A DNA stretch of 48,001 bases from Streptomyces anandii JCM 4720 (GTDB lineage Bacteria; Actinomycetota; Actinomycetes; Streptomycetales; Streptomycetaceae): positions 138,259 through 186,259 of the forward strand of contig NZ_BMVJ01000013.1 of NCBI RefSeq assembly GCF_014650655.1, written 5' to 3'. Shown piece by piece: positions 27,356 through 35,729 of this stretch (position 1 is the first letter of the stretch; each line of letters opens with the position of its first letter). A program made the translations under genes and the position numbers. Under the pieces are notes generated by a model. The model was not told where the DNA came from and searched no databases. It saw nothing but the letters and a program-made list of their open reading frames with translations.

Positions 27356-28741
27356 ATGAGCCGACGACGGGCGGGCAGGAGGCTGACGTACGCGGCCGTG
27401 GCGTGCGGGGTGGCCCTGGTGGCGGCGGGCGCGGGCGCCACCGCGTTCAGGACCGGCCACCCGTCCACGCCGCCTGCCTCCGCGCGGGCCGTGCTCCAGC
27501 TCCGCTCCGCGCTCAACGTCTTCTACCTGCCGCGCTACAGCGCGCCCGCCGGGGCGCCCCTGGCCCCCGAGTACCACGTCGTGCTGCGGGCCCCGCAGCG
27601 GACCGTGAGGAAGGCCGACATCTCCTTCGACCTGTCCGCCTTCAAGGGGAAGGCGGACATCTACGGCGTGCACAAGGGCTACGGCTGCGTCCGCTCCGGC
27701 TTCCAGGTGAACTGCGCGCTGGGCGACATCAAGGGCGGGGAGGGCGCCGACTTCCTGCCGTTCTACGTCAAGCCGAAGCCGGACACCGCCCCCGGGCCGG
27801 CCGGAACGGTCACCATGACCGTGCGTGGCGCCAACGCGCCCACGATCCGCCACACCACTCAAGTGATCGTCGGCTCGCCCTACCTGACATCCCGTCAGGG
27901 CTACCGGAGACTCACCGGGATACGACCCGGCGGCCCGGTGAGCATCACGCCGGCCTTCGGCAACAAGGGCGACACCGGTGTGACGGGCGGCGTCACGCTG
28001 ATGCTGAACACCACCGAGGCGACTCTCCCCCTGCGCTACCGCAACTGCCGCTACGACAAGGCGGTCGGGGCCACCAGGGCACAGTGCGACCTGCCCGGCC
28101 CGCTGCCGGCGGGCGCGGCCTTCGAGACCGTCGGCCCGGTCACCGCCGTGGCCGACCGCACGGCGAAATCCGGCATCCTCGGTTACAGCCTCCGGCGCAC
28201 CGTGGACCTCGACCACCTCTCCCGGCTGCCCGCATCGGCGCCGCGCGGCACCGGAGAGCCGCTGCGGCTGCGGCCCGTGGACGGCGGCGCGTTCACCGGC
28301 ATCCTCGCGCGGCGCAGCGAATCGGCCGGGGCGAGCGTGGAGTTCGACTCCACCCGCAAGTACGACGTGGAGGCCGTGGGCTTCACGATCGAGGGCAGGG
28401 TGGGCCAGGTGGTCGACACCCAGGTGCCGTATCCGCGCGGCTACGGCTGGGGCGCCGCCGGCGGGTACGACAACCTGTGGGTGACCCTCCCCGAGGGGGT
28501 CAGCCTGGTCGAGGTGGCCCCGGAGAGCCACTCCGGCGACTTCCTCTACTGCCGTGAGGGGCCGAGGAAGGACGGGCCGGTCGCCTGCCCCGGCCCGGAG
28601 GCCGGGGGCACCCTGATCCGCGTACGCATCGACCGGCGCGTGGAGGGAGCGCGCGGCAGTGTCACGGCGCCCTCGGACCGGTCCGCCGACCCGGACCAGA
28701 GCAACAACACCGCCCCGGTCGCCGTGCGCTGCCTGCCGTGA
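27356..28741 (+). CDS. Secreted hypothetical protein
   Basis: 461 residues. The start has an RRRAGRR twin-Arg-rich N-terminus and hydrophobic core AVACGVALVAAGAGATAF, a signal peptide or single anchor. The rest is beta-rich with paired Cys (YGCVRSGFQVNC, RNCRYDKAVGATRAQC, YCREGPRKDGPVAC, and a final C two residues from the end), suggesting disulfide-stabilised Ig-like modules: CARDB-like phrases such as VSITPAFGNKGDTGVTGGVT and PDQSNNTAPV recur. No catalytic motif is seen. Probably an extracellular or wall-exposed multi-domain protein of unknown role. Convergent with kdpC. Confidence 0.8.
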   Translation: MSRRRAGRRLTYAAVACGVALVAAGAGATAFRTGHPSTPPASARAVLQLRSALNVFYLPRYSAPAGAPLAPEYHVVLRAPQRTVRKADISFDLSAFKGKADIYGVHKGYGCVRSGFQVNCALGDIKGGEGADFLPFYVKPKPDTAPGPAGTVTMTVRGANAPTIRHTTQVIVGSPYLTSRQGYRRLTGIRPGGPVSITPAFGNKGDTGVTGGVTLMLNTTEATLPLRYRNCRYDKAVGATRAQCDLPGPLPAGAAFETVGPVTAVADRTAKSGILGYSLRRTVDLDHLSRLPASAPRGTGEPLRLRPVDGGAFTGILARRSESAGASVEFDSTRKYDVEAVGFTIEGRVGQVVDTQVPYPRGYGWGAAGGYDNLWVTLPEGVSLVEVAPESHSGDFLYCREGPRKDGPVACPGPEAGGTLIRVRIDRRVEGARGSVTAPSDRSADPDQSNNTAPVAVRCLP

Positions 28742-28749
28742 TCGGCAGG
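28732..28749. terminator. Bidirectional hairpin between convergent genes
   Basis: CCTGCCG-TGAT-CGGCAGG overlaps the stop codon of the secreted-protein gene and lies 10 bp beyond the kdpC stop. Confidence 0.5.
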
Positions 28750-28759
28750 TCGTCGGTGG

Positions 28760-29431
28760 TCAACTCCCCTCCGTCACCAGCTTGCTGAGCGCGATGTTCA
28801 GCTCGAGGACGTTCACCCGGGGCTCGCCCATGAAGCCGAGCGTGCGGCCCTCGGTGTGCTTCTCGACGAGCCACGCCACCTCCGGGACGGGCAGCCCGTT
28901 CTCCGCCGCGACCCGGTGCACCTGGATGCGCGCGTACTGAGGCGATATGTCGGGGTCGAGGCCCGAGCCGGAGGAGGTGACCGCGTCGGCGGGGACGTCC
29001 GAGGGCGCCACGGTGTACCCCGGCACGGAGTTGTCCTTCACCACCGCCTTTCTGGCGTCCTCGACCTGCTGGATCAGTTCCGCGCTGTCGGCGGACAGGT
29101 TGGTGGCTCCGGACACGAGCAGCCTGTACCGGGTGTTGACGCTGTTCGTGCCGAGCCCGTCGGCCGGACGCCCCTGGAACCACTTCAGGTCGGCCTCGGG
29201 GGCCCGCCGGCCCTTCTTGAGCGGCAGGTCGTAGGACTGCCCGATCAGGGAGGAGCCGACGACCCTGCCGTCCGCCACGGTCTCGGAGCCGTTCGCCCGG
29301 CCGGGGAACAGGCCCTGGGCGACGCCGGTGACGGCCAGCGGGTAGACGACGCCGGTCACCAATGTCAGCACGAGCAGGGCGCGCAGGCCCGCCGCCAGCA
29401 GACGGCCCGTGTTCGTCAGGGAGTTGTTCAT
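28760..29431 (-). CDS. kdpC: Kdp potassium ATPase subunit C
   Basis: 223 residues from ATG 29431; one N-terminal membrane segment (LLAAGLRALLVLTLVTGVVY), the conserved YPLAVTGVAQGLFPGRANGS, then an extracellular domain with SSLIGQSY, PSDVPADAVTSSGSGLDPDI and the end HTEGRTLGFMGEPRVNVLELN. KdpC stabilises the KdpFABC complex and helps ATP binding. It lies 21 bp after kdpB as the last gene of the operon. Its own Shine-Dalgarno is weak. No kdpD or kdpE follows. Confidence 0.96.
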   Translation of the reverse strand: MNNSLTNTGRLLAAGLRALLVLTLVTGVVYPLAVTGVAQGLFPGRANGSETVADGRVVGSSLIGQSYDLPLKKGRRAPEADLKWFQGRPADGLGTNSVNTRYRLLVSGATNLSADSAELIQQVEDARKAVVKDNSVPGYTVAPSDVPADAVTSSGSGLDPDISPQYARIQVHRVAAENGLPVPEVAWLVEKHTEGRTLGFMGEPRVNVLELNIALSKLVTEGS

Positions 29432-29452
29432 CGTGATCAGCACGCTTTCGGA

Positions 29453-31552
29453 TCAGTGCAGCCCGGGGACGAGGGAGAGGAGCATGTCGATGAGCTTGAT
29501 GCCGGCGAAGGGGGCGACCAGGCCGCCGAGGCCGTAGACGGTCAGGTTGCGGCGCAGCATCCGGTCGGCGCTCACCGGCTTGTACCGCACACCCCTCAGC
29601 GACAGCGGCACCAGCGCGACGATGATCAGCGCGTTGAAGACGACGGCCGACAGGATCGCGGTGTCCGGCGAGGACAGGTGCATGATGTTCAGCTTGTCCA
29701 GGCCCGGGTACACCGCCGCGAACAGCGCCGGGATGATCGCGAAGTACTTGGCGACGTCGTTGGCGATGGAGAACGTCGTCAACGCGCCCCGAGTGATGAG
29801 GAGTTGCTTGCCGATCTCGACGATCTCGATCAGCTTGGTCGGGTCGGAGTCGAGGTCGACCATGTTGCCGGCCTCCTTCGCGGCCGACGTGCCGGTGTTC
29901 ATCGCCACCCCCACGTCCGCCTGCGCCAGCGCGGGCGCGTCGTTGGTGCCGTCCCCGGTCATCGCGACCAGCCTGCCGCCCGCCTGCTCCCGCTTGATCA
30001 GGGCCATCTTGTCCTCGGGCGTGGCCTCGGCGAGGAAGTCGTCGACGCCGGCCTCCTCGGCGATCGCCTTCGCGGTCAGCGGGTTGTCACCCGTGATCAT
30101 GACCGTCCTGATGCCCATGCGGCGCAGCTCCTCGAACCGCTCGCGCATGCCGTCCTTGACCACGTCCTTGAGGTGGACGACGCCGAGCACCCGGGCGCCG
30201 CGCGTGTCCTCGACCGCGACCAGCAGCGGGGTGCCGCCGGCCGCCGAGATCCGCTCCACGACGCCTGCCGCGTCCGCGGCGACCGTGCCGCCCAGCTCCT
30301 CGACCCAGGCGACGACCGCTGCGGCCGCGCCCTTGCGGATCCGGCGCCCGCCGGCGTCCACGCCGGACATGCGGGTCCGCGCGGTGAAGGCCACCCACTC
30401 GGCTCCCGCGAGCTCCCCCTGGTGGCGCTCGCGCAGGCCGTACCGCTCCTTGGCCAGTACGACCACGGAGCGGCCCTCGGGGGTCTCGTCGGCGAGCGAG
30501 GACAGCTGGGCGGCGTCGGCGACCTCGGCCTCGGTGGTGCCGCGCACCGGGACGAACTCGGCGGCCCGGCGGTTGCCGAGGGTGATGGTGCCCGTCTTGT
30601 CCAGCAGCAGCGTGGAGACGTCGCCGGCGGCCTCCACCGCCCGTCCCGACATCGCCAGCACGTTGCGCTGTACCAGACGGTCCATACCGGCGATGCCGAT
30701 CGCGGACAGCAGCGCGCCGATCGTGGTGGGGATCAGACAGACCAGCAGGGCCACCAGCACCACCATGGTCAGGTGGGTGCCCGCGTAAGTGGCGAACGGC
30801 GGCAGTGTGGCGCAGGCCAGCAGGAAGGCGATCGTCAGCGAGGCCAGCAGGATGTTGAGCGCGATCTCGTTGGGGGTCTTCTGGCGCGCGGCGCCCTCCA
30901 CCAGGCCGATCATCCGGTCGATGAACGTCTCGCCGGGCTTGGTCGTGATCCTTATGACGATGCGGTCGGAGAGCACCTTGGTGCCCCCGGTGACCGCCGA
31001 ACGGTCGCCGCCCGACTCGCGGATTACCGGCGCCGACTCGCCGGTGATGGCGGACTCGTCCACCGACGCCACGCCCTCGACGACGTCGCCGTCGCCGGGG
31101 ACGATGTCGCCGGCCTCGCAGACCACCAGGTCCCCGACGCGCAGTTCGGTGCCCGGCACCCGCTCCTCGCGCCCACCCGCGAGCCGCCGGGCGACGGTGC
31201 CGGTCCTGGCCCGGCGCAGGGTGTCCGCCTGGGCCTTGCCCCGGCCCTCGGCGACCGCCTCCGCGAGGTTGGCGAAGACGACGGTCAGCCACAGCCAGGC
31301 GCTGATCGCCCAGCCGAACCGGTCGCCCGGGTCCGTCAGCGCGAACACCGTGGTCAGCGCCGAGCCGATCCACACCACGAACATCACGGGCGACTTCACC
31401 ATCACCCGCGGGTCCAGCTTGCGGAAGGCGTCGGGCAGCGACCGCAGGAGCTGCCGCGCGTCGAAGAGGCCCGCGCCGACCCGCTTGTGGGCGGACCCGT
31501 GGCCGGTGGGCACGTCACTGTGCGGTGCCCGGGTGGGAGTGGCAGTGGACAT
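29453..31552 (-). CDS. kdpB: Kdp potassium ATPase subunit B (P-type ATPase)
   Basis: 699 residues from ATG 31552, which has GAGGAC just upstream. An ATG at 31585 overlapping the kdpA stop (ATGA) would add 11 residues, so coupling to kdpA from that codon is possible. P-type motifs: ESAITGES (actuator), [14 protein letters not shown] with the phosphorylated Asp, and [20 protein letters not shown] (hinge). About seven membrane segments. ATP hydrolysis drives K+ uptake through KdpA. Confidence 0.97.
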   Translation of the reverse strand: MSTATPTRAPHSDVPTGHGSAHKRVGAGLFDARQLLRSLPDAFRKLDPRVMVKSPVMFVVWIGSALTTVFALTDPGDRFGWAISAWLWLTVVFANLAEAVAEGRGKAQADTLRRARTGTVARRLAGGREERVPGTELRVGDLVVCEAGDIVPGDGDVVEGVASVDESAITGESAPVIRESGGDRSAVTGGTKVLSDRIVIRITTKPGETFIDRMIGLVEGAARQKTPNEIALNILLASLTIAFLLACATLPPFATYAGTHLTMVVLVALLVCLIPTTIGALLSAIGIAGMDRLVQRNVLAMSGRAVEAAGDVSTLLLDKTGTITLGNRRAAEFVPVRGTTEAEVADAAQLSSLADETPEGRSVVVLAKERYGLRERHQGELAGAEWVAFTARTRMSGVDAGGRRIRKGAAAAVVAWVEELGGTVAADAAGVVERISAAGGTPLLVAVEDTRGARVLGVVHLKDVVKDGMRERFEELRRMGIRTVMITGDNPLTAKAIAEEAGVDDFLAEATPEDKMALIKREQAGGRLVAMTGDGTNDAPALAQADVGVAMNTGTSAAKEAGNMVDLDSDPTKLIEIVEIGKQLLITRGALTTFSIANDVAKYFAIIPALFAAVYPGLDKLNIMHLSSPDTAILSAVVFNALIIVALVPLSLRGVRYKPVSADRMLRRNLTVYGLGGLVAPFAGIKLIDMLLSLVPGLH

Positions 31553-31581
31553 CGAGTCCTCGTGTTCGCGTGTACGGACGG

Positions 31582-33246
31582 TCATGAGGCCAGCCCCTCG
31601 GCCAGCGGTCCCAGCGCCAGTGCCGGGAAGTAGGTCAGCCCGGTGATGATCAGGATCGCGCCCACGAGCAGGCTCGTGAACAGCGGCTTCTCGGTGCGCA
31701 GGGTGCCCGCGGTGACCGGGACCGGCTGCTGCCGGGCCAGCGAGCCGGCCAGCGCCAGGACGAACACCATCGGCAGGAAGCGGCCGAGGAGCATCGCAAG
31801 GCCGGTGGTGGTGTTGAACCAGTCGGTGTCGGCGTTCAGTCCGGCGAAGGCCGAACCGTTGTTGTTCGCCGCCGAGGTGAAGGCGTACAGCACCTCGGAG
31901 AAGCCGTGCGGGCCGGAGTTGAGCATCGAGTGCGGCGGGGTCGGCAGCGCCATGGACAGGGCGGAGAAGACCAGCACCAGCGCCGGGGTGACGAGGATGT
32001 AGCAGGCGGCGAGCTTGATCTCCCGCGCGCCGATCTTCTTGCCCAGGTACTCGGGCGTGCGGCCGACCATCAGGCCCGCGATGAACACCGCGATCACCGC
32101 CATGATCAGCATGCCGTACAGACCCGAGCCGGTGCCGCCGGGGGCGATCTCGCCCAGCATCATGCCGAGCATCGCGATGCCGCCGCCGAAGCCGGTGAAG
32201 GAGGAGTGGAAGGAGTCCACCGCGCCGGTGGAGGTAAGCGTGGTGGTCACCGCGAAGATGGCGGAGGCGCCGACGCCGAAGCGGGCCTCCTTGCCCTCCA
32301 TCGCCCCGCCCGCGATCCGCAACGCGCCCTCGTGGTGGGCGAATTCGGTCCACATCATGAGGGCCGTGAAGCCGAGCCAGATGGTGACCGTCGTGGCGAG
32401 GATCGCGTACCCCTGCCGCACGCTGCCGACCATCACGCCGAAGGCGCGGGTCAGCGAGAACGGGATGACCAGGATCAGGAAGATCTCGAAGAGGTTGGTG
32501 AACGGGGTGGGGTTCTCGAAGGGATGGGCGCTGTTGGCGTTGAAGTAGCCGCCGCCGTTGGTGCCCAGCTCCTTGATGGCCTCCTGCGAGGCGACGGCGC
32601 CGCCGTTCCACTGCTGGGAGCCGCCCATGAACTGTCCGACCTCGTGGATGCCGGAGAAGTTCTGGATCGCCCCGCACGCCACCAGGACGACCGCGGCGAT
32701 CGCCGCGCCGGGCACCAGGACACGGACGGTGCCGCGCACCAGGTCGGCCCAGAAGTTGCCCAGTTCACCGGTGCGCGACCGGGCGAAGCCGCGCACCAGG
32801 GCCACCGCGACGGCCATGCCCACGGCCGCCGAGACGAAGTTCTGCACCGCGAGCCCGGCGGTCTGCACCACGTGGCCCATGGCCTGCTCGCCGGAGTACG
32901 ACTGCCAGTCGGTGTTGGTGACGAAGGAGGCGGCTGTGTCGAACGCCTGGGCAGGCTCGATGGAACGGAAACCCAGCGACAGCGGCAGGAAGCCCTGGAG
33001 GCGCTGGAGCAGGTACAGGAAGAGCACGCCGGCCGCGGAGAAGGCGAGCAACGCGCGCAGATAGGCGGGCCAGCGCATCTGTGTGTCGGGGTCGGCTCCG
33101 ATGCCGCGGTAGATCCATCGCTCGACGCGCCAGTGCCGCCGCGCCGAGTACACCCGGGCCAGGTAGGCGCCGAGAGGGACGTGGGCGAGCGCCAGCGCCG
33201 CGAGGAGCGCGAGCAACTGGAGCACGCCGGCCAGTACGGGACTCAT
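31582..33246 (-). CDS. kdpA: Kdp potassium ATPase subunit A (K+-translocating)
   Basis: 554 residues, about ten membrane segments in four KcsA-like repeats. The filter-like loops are visible: [49 protein letters not shown] and [14 protein letters not shown]. It binds and conducts K+ at micromolar levels. The ATG at 33246 lies 9 bp after kdpF; the stop overlaps an upstream kdpB ATG. Confidence 0.97.
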   Translation of the reverse strand: MSPVLAGVLQLLALLAALALAHVPLGAYLARVYSARRHWRVERWIYRGIGADPDTQMRWPAYLRALLAFSAAGVLFLYLLQRLQGFLPLSLGFRSIEPAQAFDTAASFVTNTDWQSYSGEQAMGHVVQTAGLAVQNFVSAAVGMAVAVALVRGFARSRTGELGNFWADLVRGTVRVLVPGAAIAAVVLVACGAIQNFSGIHEVGQFMGGSQQWNGGAVASQEAIKELGTNGGGYFNANSAHPFENPTPFTNLFEIFLILVIPFSLTRAFGVMVGSVRQGYAILATTVTIWLGFTALMMWTEFAHHEGALRIAGGAMEGKEARFGVGASAIFAVTTTLTSTGAVDSFHSSFTGFGGGIAMLGMMLGEIAPGGTGSGLYGMLIMAVIAVFIAGLMVGRTPEYLGKKIGAREIKLAACYILVTPALVLVFSALSMALPTPPHSMLNSGPHGFSEVLYAFTSAANNNGSAFAGLNADTDWFNTTTGLAMLLGRFLPMVFVLALAGSLARQQPVPVTAGTLRTEKPLFTSLLVGAILIITGLTYFPALALGPLAEGLAS

Positions 33247-33255
33247 GGGCGCGGG

Positions 33256-33345
33256 TCAGAACCTCTCCGGGAAGATCAGGGCGAGGACGAGATAGCCCAG
33301 CAGGGCGACGGCCACGACCAGGCCGACGACGTTCTCGGCGGTCAC
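33256..33345 (-). CDS. kdpF: Kdp subunit F
   Basis: 29 residues from GTG 33345: VTAENVVGLVVAVALLGYLV then LALIFPERF. One membrane helix ending in the family motif FPERF. KdpF stabilises the Kdp complex in the membrane. Its GTG overlaps the stop of the 27-residue ORF upstream (GTGA) and it has no Shine-Dalgarno of its own, so its translation should depend on that ORF. Confidence 0.93.
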   Translation of the reverse strand: MTAENVVGLVVAVALLGYLVLALIFPERF

Positions 33346-33425
33346 AGCTTCGTCACCCCCTTGGCGACGAGGGCCATCAGCGCGAAGAGGGCGCATGTGG
33401 TGAGGACGAAGGCCAGATCGGCCAT
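33342..33425 (-). CDS. 27-residue membrane protein ORF, first gene of the kdp operon
   Basis: ATG 33425 stands behind a clean CAGGAG with 6-nt spacing, the best ribosome-binding site in the operon. The product starts MADLAFVLTTCALFALMALV and ends AKGVTKL: one hydrophobic helix followed by two Lys. The stop overlaps the kdpF start (GTGA). I recall similar tiny ORFs beside kdpF in other actinobacteria, usually unannotated. It may be a further structural subunit of KdpFABC, or serve only to couple translation to kdpF. Too short for standard gene callers. Confidence 0.7.
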   Translation of the reverse strand: MADLAFVLTTCALFALMALVAKGVTKL

Positions 33426-33486
33426 CGCGAACTCCTGGGGAAGGGCGGAATCCGGCCGTGACCGGATCGGACCCTTAGAGCAAACC

Positions 33487-33508
33487 CCTGTTCCGGCCCT
33501 GTTCCGGC
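33487..33508. promoter_or_regulatory. 11-bp tandem direct repeat upstream of kdp operon (candidate KdpE site)
   Basis: CCTGTTCCGGC occurs twice head-to-tail with no gap, 62-83 bp before the first ORF. OmpR/PhoB-family regulators such as KdpE bind direct repeats spaced 11 bp. A convincing -10 was not identified. Confidence 0.5.
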
Positions 33509-33523
33509 CGCCGTTGACGGCTC

Positions 33524-34447
33524 TTATACGCCGCTTCCCCGGGCCTTGACGGCACCCTGACGTGCGGGGTCCGCCGGGTCGTCCGTACGGTCGGCGGGGG
33601 ACGGCGGCGGTGGGTTCATAGCCCAGCGGATGGCCCACGTCAGCGCGTGCCCGGCGGGCCGTACGGCGACGTCCTCGACGAGCGGCACCCGCGGCAGCCA
33701 CAGCAGGCCGCGCGCCCAGGGGGGAAGGAGCGAGACGGCGTTCGCGGCGAGCACGGCGTAGAAGGGCAGCGCGGGCGGCGGCACCGGCGGCCGGAGCAGC
33801 AGGAAGCGCGCGGCGGCCCGGGCCTCGGGGGTGGCGCGCAGCTCGGGCCGGTAGGCGTCCAGGCGCTCGGTCAGGGCCCGGCGGTCGCGCGGCGGATCGG
33901 CCACGCCCAGGGCCCCGGCGACCCGCGCGGTGTCGGCGACGTAGGCGTCGTAGCCGTCGGCGTCCAGTCGGTGGGCGCCGTAGCGCTCGTGGGCGCGCAG
34001 GAAGCAGTCGGTCTCGCACAGGTGCACCCAGGCGAGCAGGTGCGGATCGGCGGCGTGGTACGCCTCTCCGTCCGCGGTGGTCCCGCTGATCCTTGCGTGG
34101 ATGCCACGAACACGGTCCACGGCGCGCTGAGCGTCGCCGGCGGTGCCGTAGGTCGTCACGGCCAGGAACGTGCTGGTGCGTTGCAGCCGCCCCCAGGGAT
34201 CGCCCCGGTAGCCGGAGTGGGCCGCGACGGCCGCCATGGCGAGCGGGTGCAGGGACTGCAGCAGCAGCGCGGCGAGGCCTCCGGTGAACATGGCCGCGTC
34301 CGCGTGCACCGTGCGGATGGGGCGCTCGGGGCCGAACCAGCGCGGTCCCGGCGTGCCGTGGATGCGGGCGCGGCGGGCCGGCCCCTCCGGGCCCGCGACC
34401 CGGTGGAACAGACTCCTGCCCAGGCGGCCCCGCACATCCGGCAACAC
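33524..34447 (-). CDS. Oxygenase MpaB family protein (DUF2236)
   Basis: 307 residues. GTG start at 34447 behind AGGAGG. The family landmarks are all present: a WFGPERPI loop, LLLQSLHPLAMAAVAAHSGY with its His, the FLAVTTYGTAGDAQRAVDRV stretch, WVHLCETDCFLRAHERYG, and a C-terminal RWAMNPPPPSP. MpaB/Lcp relatives bind heme b and oxidise substrates with O2 (latex cleavage, mycophenolic acid side-chain cleavage). No signal peptide. The substrate here is unknown. It is the gene immediately upstream of the kdp promoter, same strand, separated by ~100 bp. Confidence 0.88.
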   Translation of the reverse strand: MLPDVRGRLGRSLFHRVAGPEGPARRARIHGTPGPRWFGPERPIRTVHADAAMFTGGLAALLLQSLHPLAMAAVAAHSGYRGDPWGRLQRTSTFLAVTTYGTAGDAQRAVDRVRGIHARISGTTADGEAYHAADPHLLAWVHLCETDCFLRAHERYGAHRLDADGYDAYVADTARVAGALGVADPPRDRRALTERLDAYRPELRATPEARAAARFLLLRPPVPPPALPFYAVLAANAVSLLPPWARGLLWLPRVPLVEDVAVRPAGHALTWAIRWAMNPPPPSPADRTDDPADPARQGAVKARGSGV

Positions 34448-34556
34448 GAGCGCCTCCTGTCGTCCGGCCCGGATACCGGGGCTGTGTGCGGTGCGATGTC
34501 CGAGGCGGCGTCCGGCGCGGTGTCCGCCGCCGTGTGCGGTGCGGCCGCGTGGTGTC

Positions 34557-35210
34557 TCAGCCGCGGACGGCCCGCGTCCGCTCGGGGCCGCGTGGGCCCG
34601 TGGGCAGCACGGTCCGCGCGTGCGAGTCGTTGATCACGGCGGCCGCGGAGGCGTACCAGGCGACGAGCCCGGTGGCGATGCCGAACCAGCCGCCGACCTC
34701 GGTCCAGATGTGCGGCGGCGCCCCGCCCTGGAACTCACCTATGGCCAGCAGGATGTAGGTGATCGTCAGCAGGACGAACACGCCCAGCACGGCGAGGGTG
34801 GTGCGCAGCGCGGCCACGCCCATGTACGCGGTGAAGATGCCCCAGCCGAGCAGGTACAGCCCGATGGCGTTGTGCACGTCGCCGGCGGTGGCCACGTGCG
34901 TCACGATCCACCAGTAGCTCATCCAGAAGGCGCCGTAGGAGGCGAACGCGGTCGCGCCGAAGGTGTTGCCGCGCCGGAACTCGAACAGCCCCGCGACGAA
35001 CTGCGCGATCCCGCCGTAGAACGCCGCCAGGCCCAGCACGGGCACGATCGCGCCGGTCTCCTTGAGCAGGTTGGTGTTGATGATGGACAGCAGCAGGGTG
35101 GTGAGCGCGAAGCCCGCCAGGCCCAGGGGCGCCGGGTCCGCCTGGGGCGCCGGGCGCACGTCCGCCGTGCGCGCCTCACCGGGTACGGGGCTGCTCTTGT
35201 CCTCAGTCAT
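34557..35210 (-). CDS. Acetate/succinate transporter, GPR1/FUN34/SatP family
   Basis: 217 residues with six membrane helices. The signature DPAPLGLAGFALTTLLLS (NPAPLGL-like, Asp for Asn) opens helix 1. Other conserved segments are AAFYGGIAQFVAGLFEFRRG, NTFGATAFASYGAFWMSYWW, and the C-terminal VGGWFGIATGLVAWYASAAA. It is the canonical member of the two family proteins in this window and should import acetate or succinate with H+. Start ATG 35210 has GAAGGGA, which is buried in a small palindrome (35221-35234). Confidence 0.9.
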   Translation of the reverse strand: MTEDKSSPVPGEARTADVRPAPQADPAPLGLAGFALTTLLLSIINTNLLKETGAIVPVLGLAAFYGGIAQFVAGLFEFRRGNTFGATAFASYGAFWMSYWWIVTHVATAGDVHNAIGLYLLGWGIFTAYMGVAALRTTLAVLGVFVLLTITYILLAIGEFQGGAPPHIWTEVGGWFGIATGLVAWYASAAAVINDSHARTVLPTGPRGPERTRAVRG

Positions 35211-35220
35211 GACCGGAATC

Positions 35221-35234
35221 CCTTCGACCGAAGG
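35221..35234 (-). promoter_or_regulatory. Hairpin covering the Shine-Dalgarno of the SatP-like gene
   Basis: On the mRNA, CCTTCG-GT-CGAAGG includes the GAAGG of the ribosome-binding site, 10 nt before the ATG. It could limit translation. The 2-nt loop means at least the inner pair would open. Confidence 0.35.
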
Positions 35235-35368
35235 TCAGCCTGTGTCTGTCCGGGTACCCCCGTGCACCGCCGGCAGTCGTCGCCCGGCCGTGGCCGTACG
35301 GCAGTTGGGGTGCGGGCTGTGCGCGGGGGCGGACGACGGTCGCGGCCGGCCGAGGGCGGGCCCGTGGA

Positions 35369-35524
35369 TCACCAGTAGTGGCGGTGTCCGGCCACCGCGT
35401 GCCCCATGGAGCCGAGGATCCACAGGACGGCGCCGACCACGGCGAGGATGATGCCGATGGTCCACAGGATGGAGATGCCGGTGACGAAACCGACGATGAG
35501 CAGGATGACACCGAGGACGATCAT
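35369..35524 (-). CDS. Small membrane protein (DUF6131-like)
   Basis: 51 residues from ATG 35524 behind GGGAGG. MIVLGVILLIVGFVTGISIL begins two tightly packed helices (the second: TIGIILAVVGAVLWILGSMG) and a short polar end AVAGHRHYW. Proteins like this are common in actinobacteria and often stress-induced; the function is unknown. It is separated from the SatP-like gene by 158 bp without a gene. Confidence 0.82.
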   Translation of the reverse strand: MIVLGVILLIVGFVTGISILWTIGIILAVVGAVLWILGSMGHAVAGHRHYW

Positions 35525-35622
35525 GGCCGCCTCCCGTTGCGGTAGTGCTCCTTCCACTGTGCACCCAAACGGGCCGGACAGCGCCCCTGCGTGCATCCGT
35601 CCCCGCCGTCCCTCCCCACCCC

Positions 35623-35651
35623 TTGACGCCTTTGGTTCAGACCTTTAGGTT
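35623..35651 (+). promoter_or_regulatory. PL7 lyase promoter with a dre-like operator in the spacer
   Basis: -35 TTGACG (35623-35628), 17-bp spacer, -10 TAGGTT (35646-35651), a near-consensus HrdB-type promoter. The spacer holds TGGTTCAGACCT (35633-35644), one base different from the TGGTCCAGACCT repeat known in Streptomyces chitinase promoters and related to DasR dre sites. The leader to the ATG at 35730 is about 70 nt. Confidence 0.65.
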
Positions 35652-35729
35652 CACGGGTCAGCTCGTCATCCATACATGCGCACCGCGTTCACTCACGTGA
35701 ACTCTCCATCGAAGGGTGGCCCCCCCCAC

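Noticed and set aside
29453-32677. A single 1074-codon frame that seems to extend kdpB far into kdpA
   Set aside because: The upstream third is kdpA read out of frame. kdpB begins at 31552 or 31585, where RBS and homology start.
34480-34556. Repeated GTGTGCGGTGCG words between the oxygenase and SatP-like genes
   Set aside because: Two imperfectly spaced copies in a GC-rich gap of about 110 bp; no symmetry or conserved promoter context to support a function.
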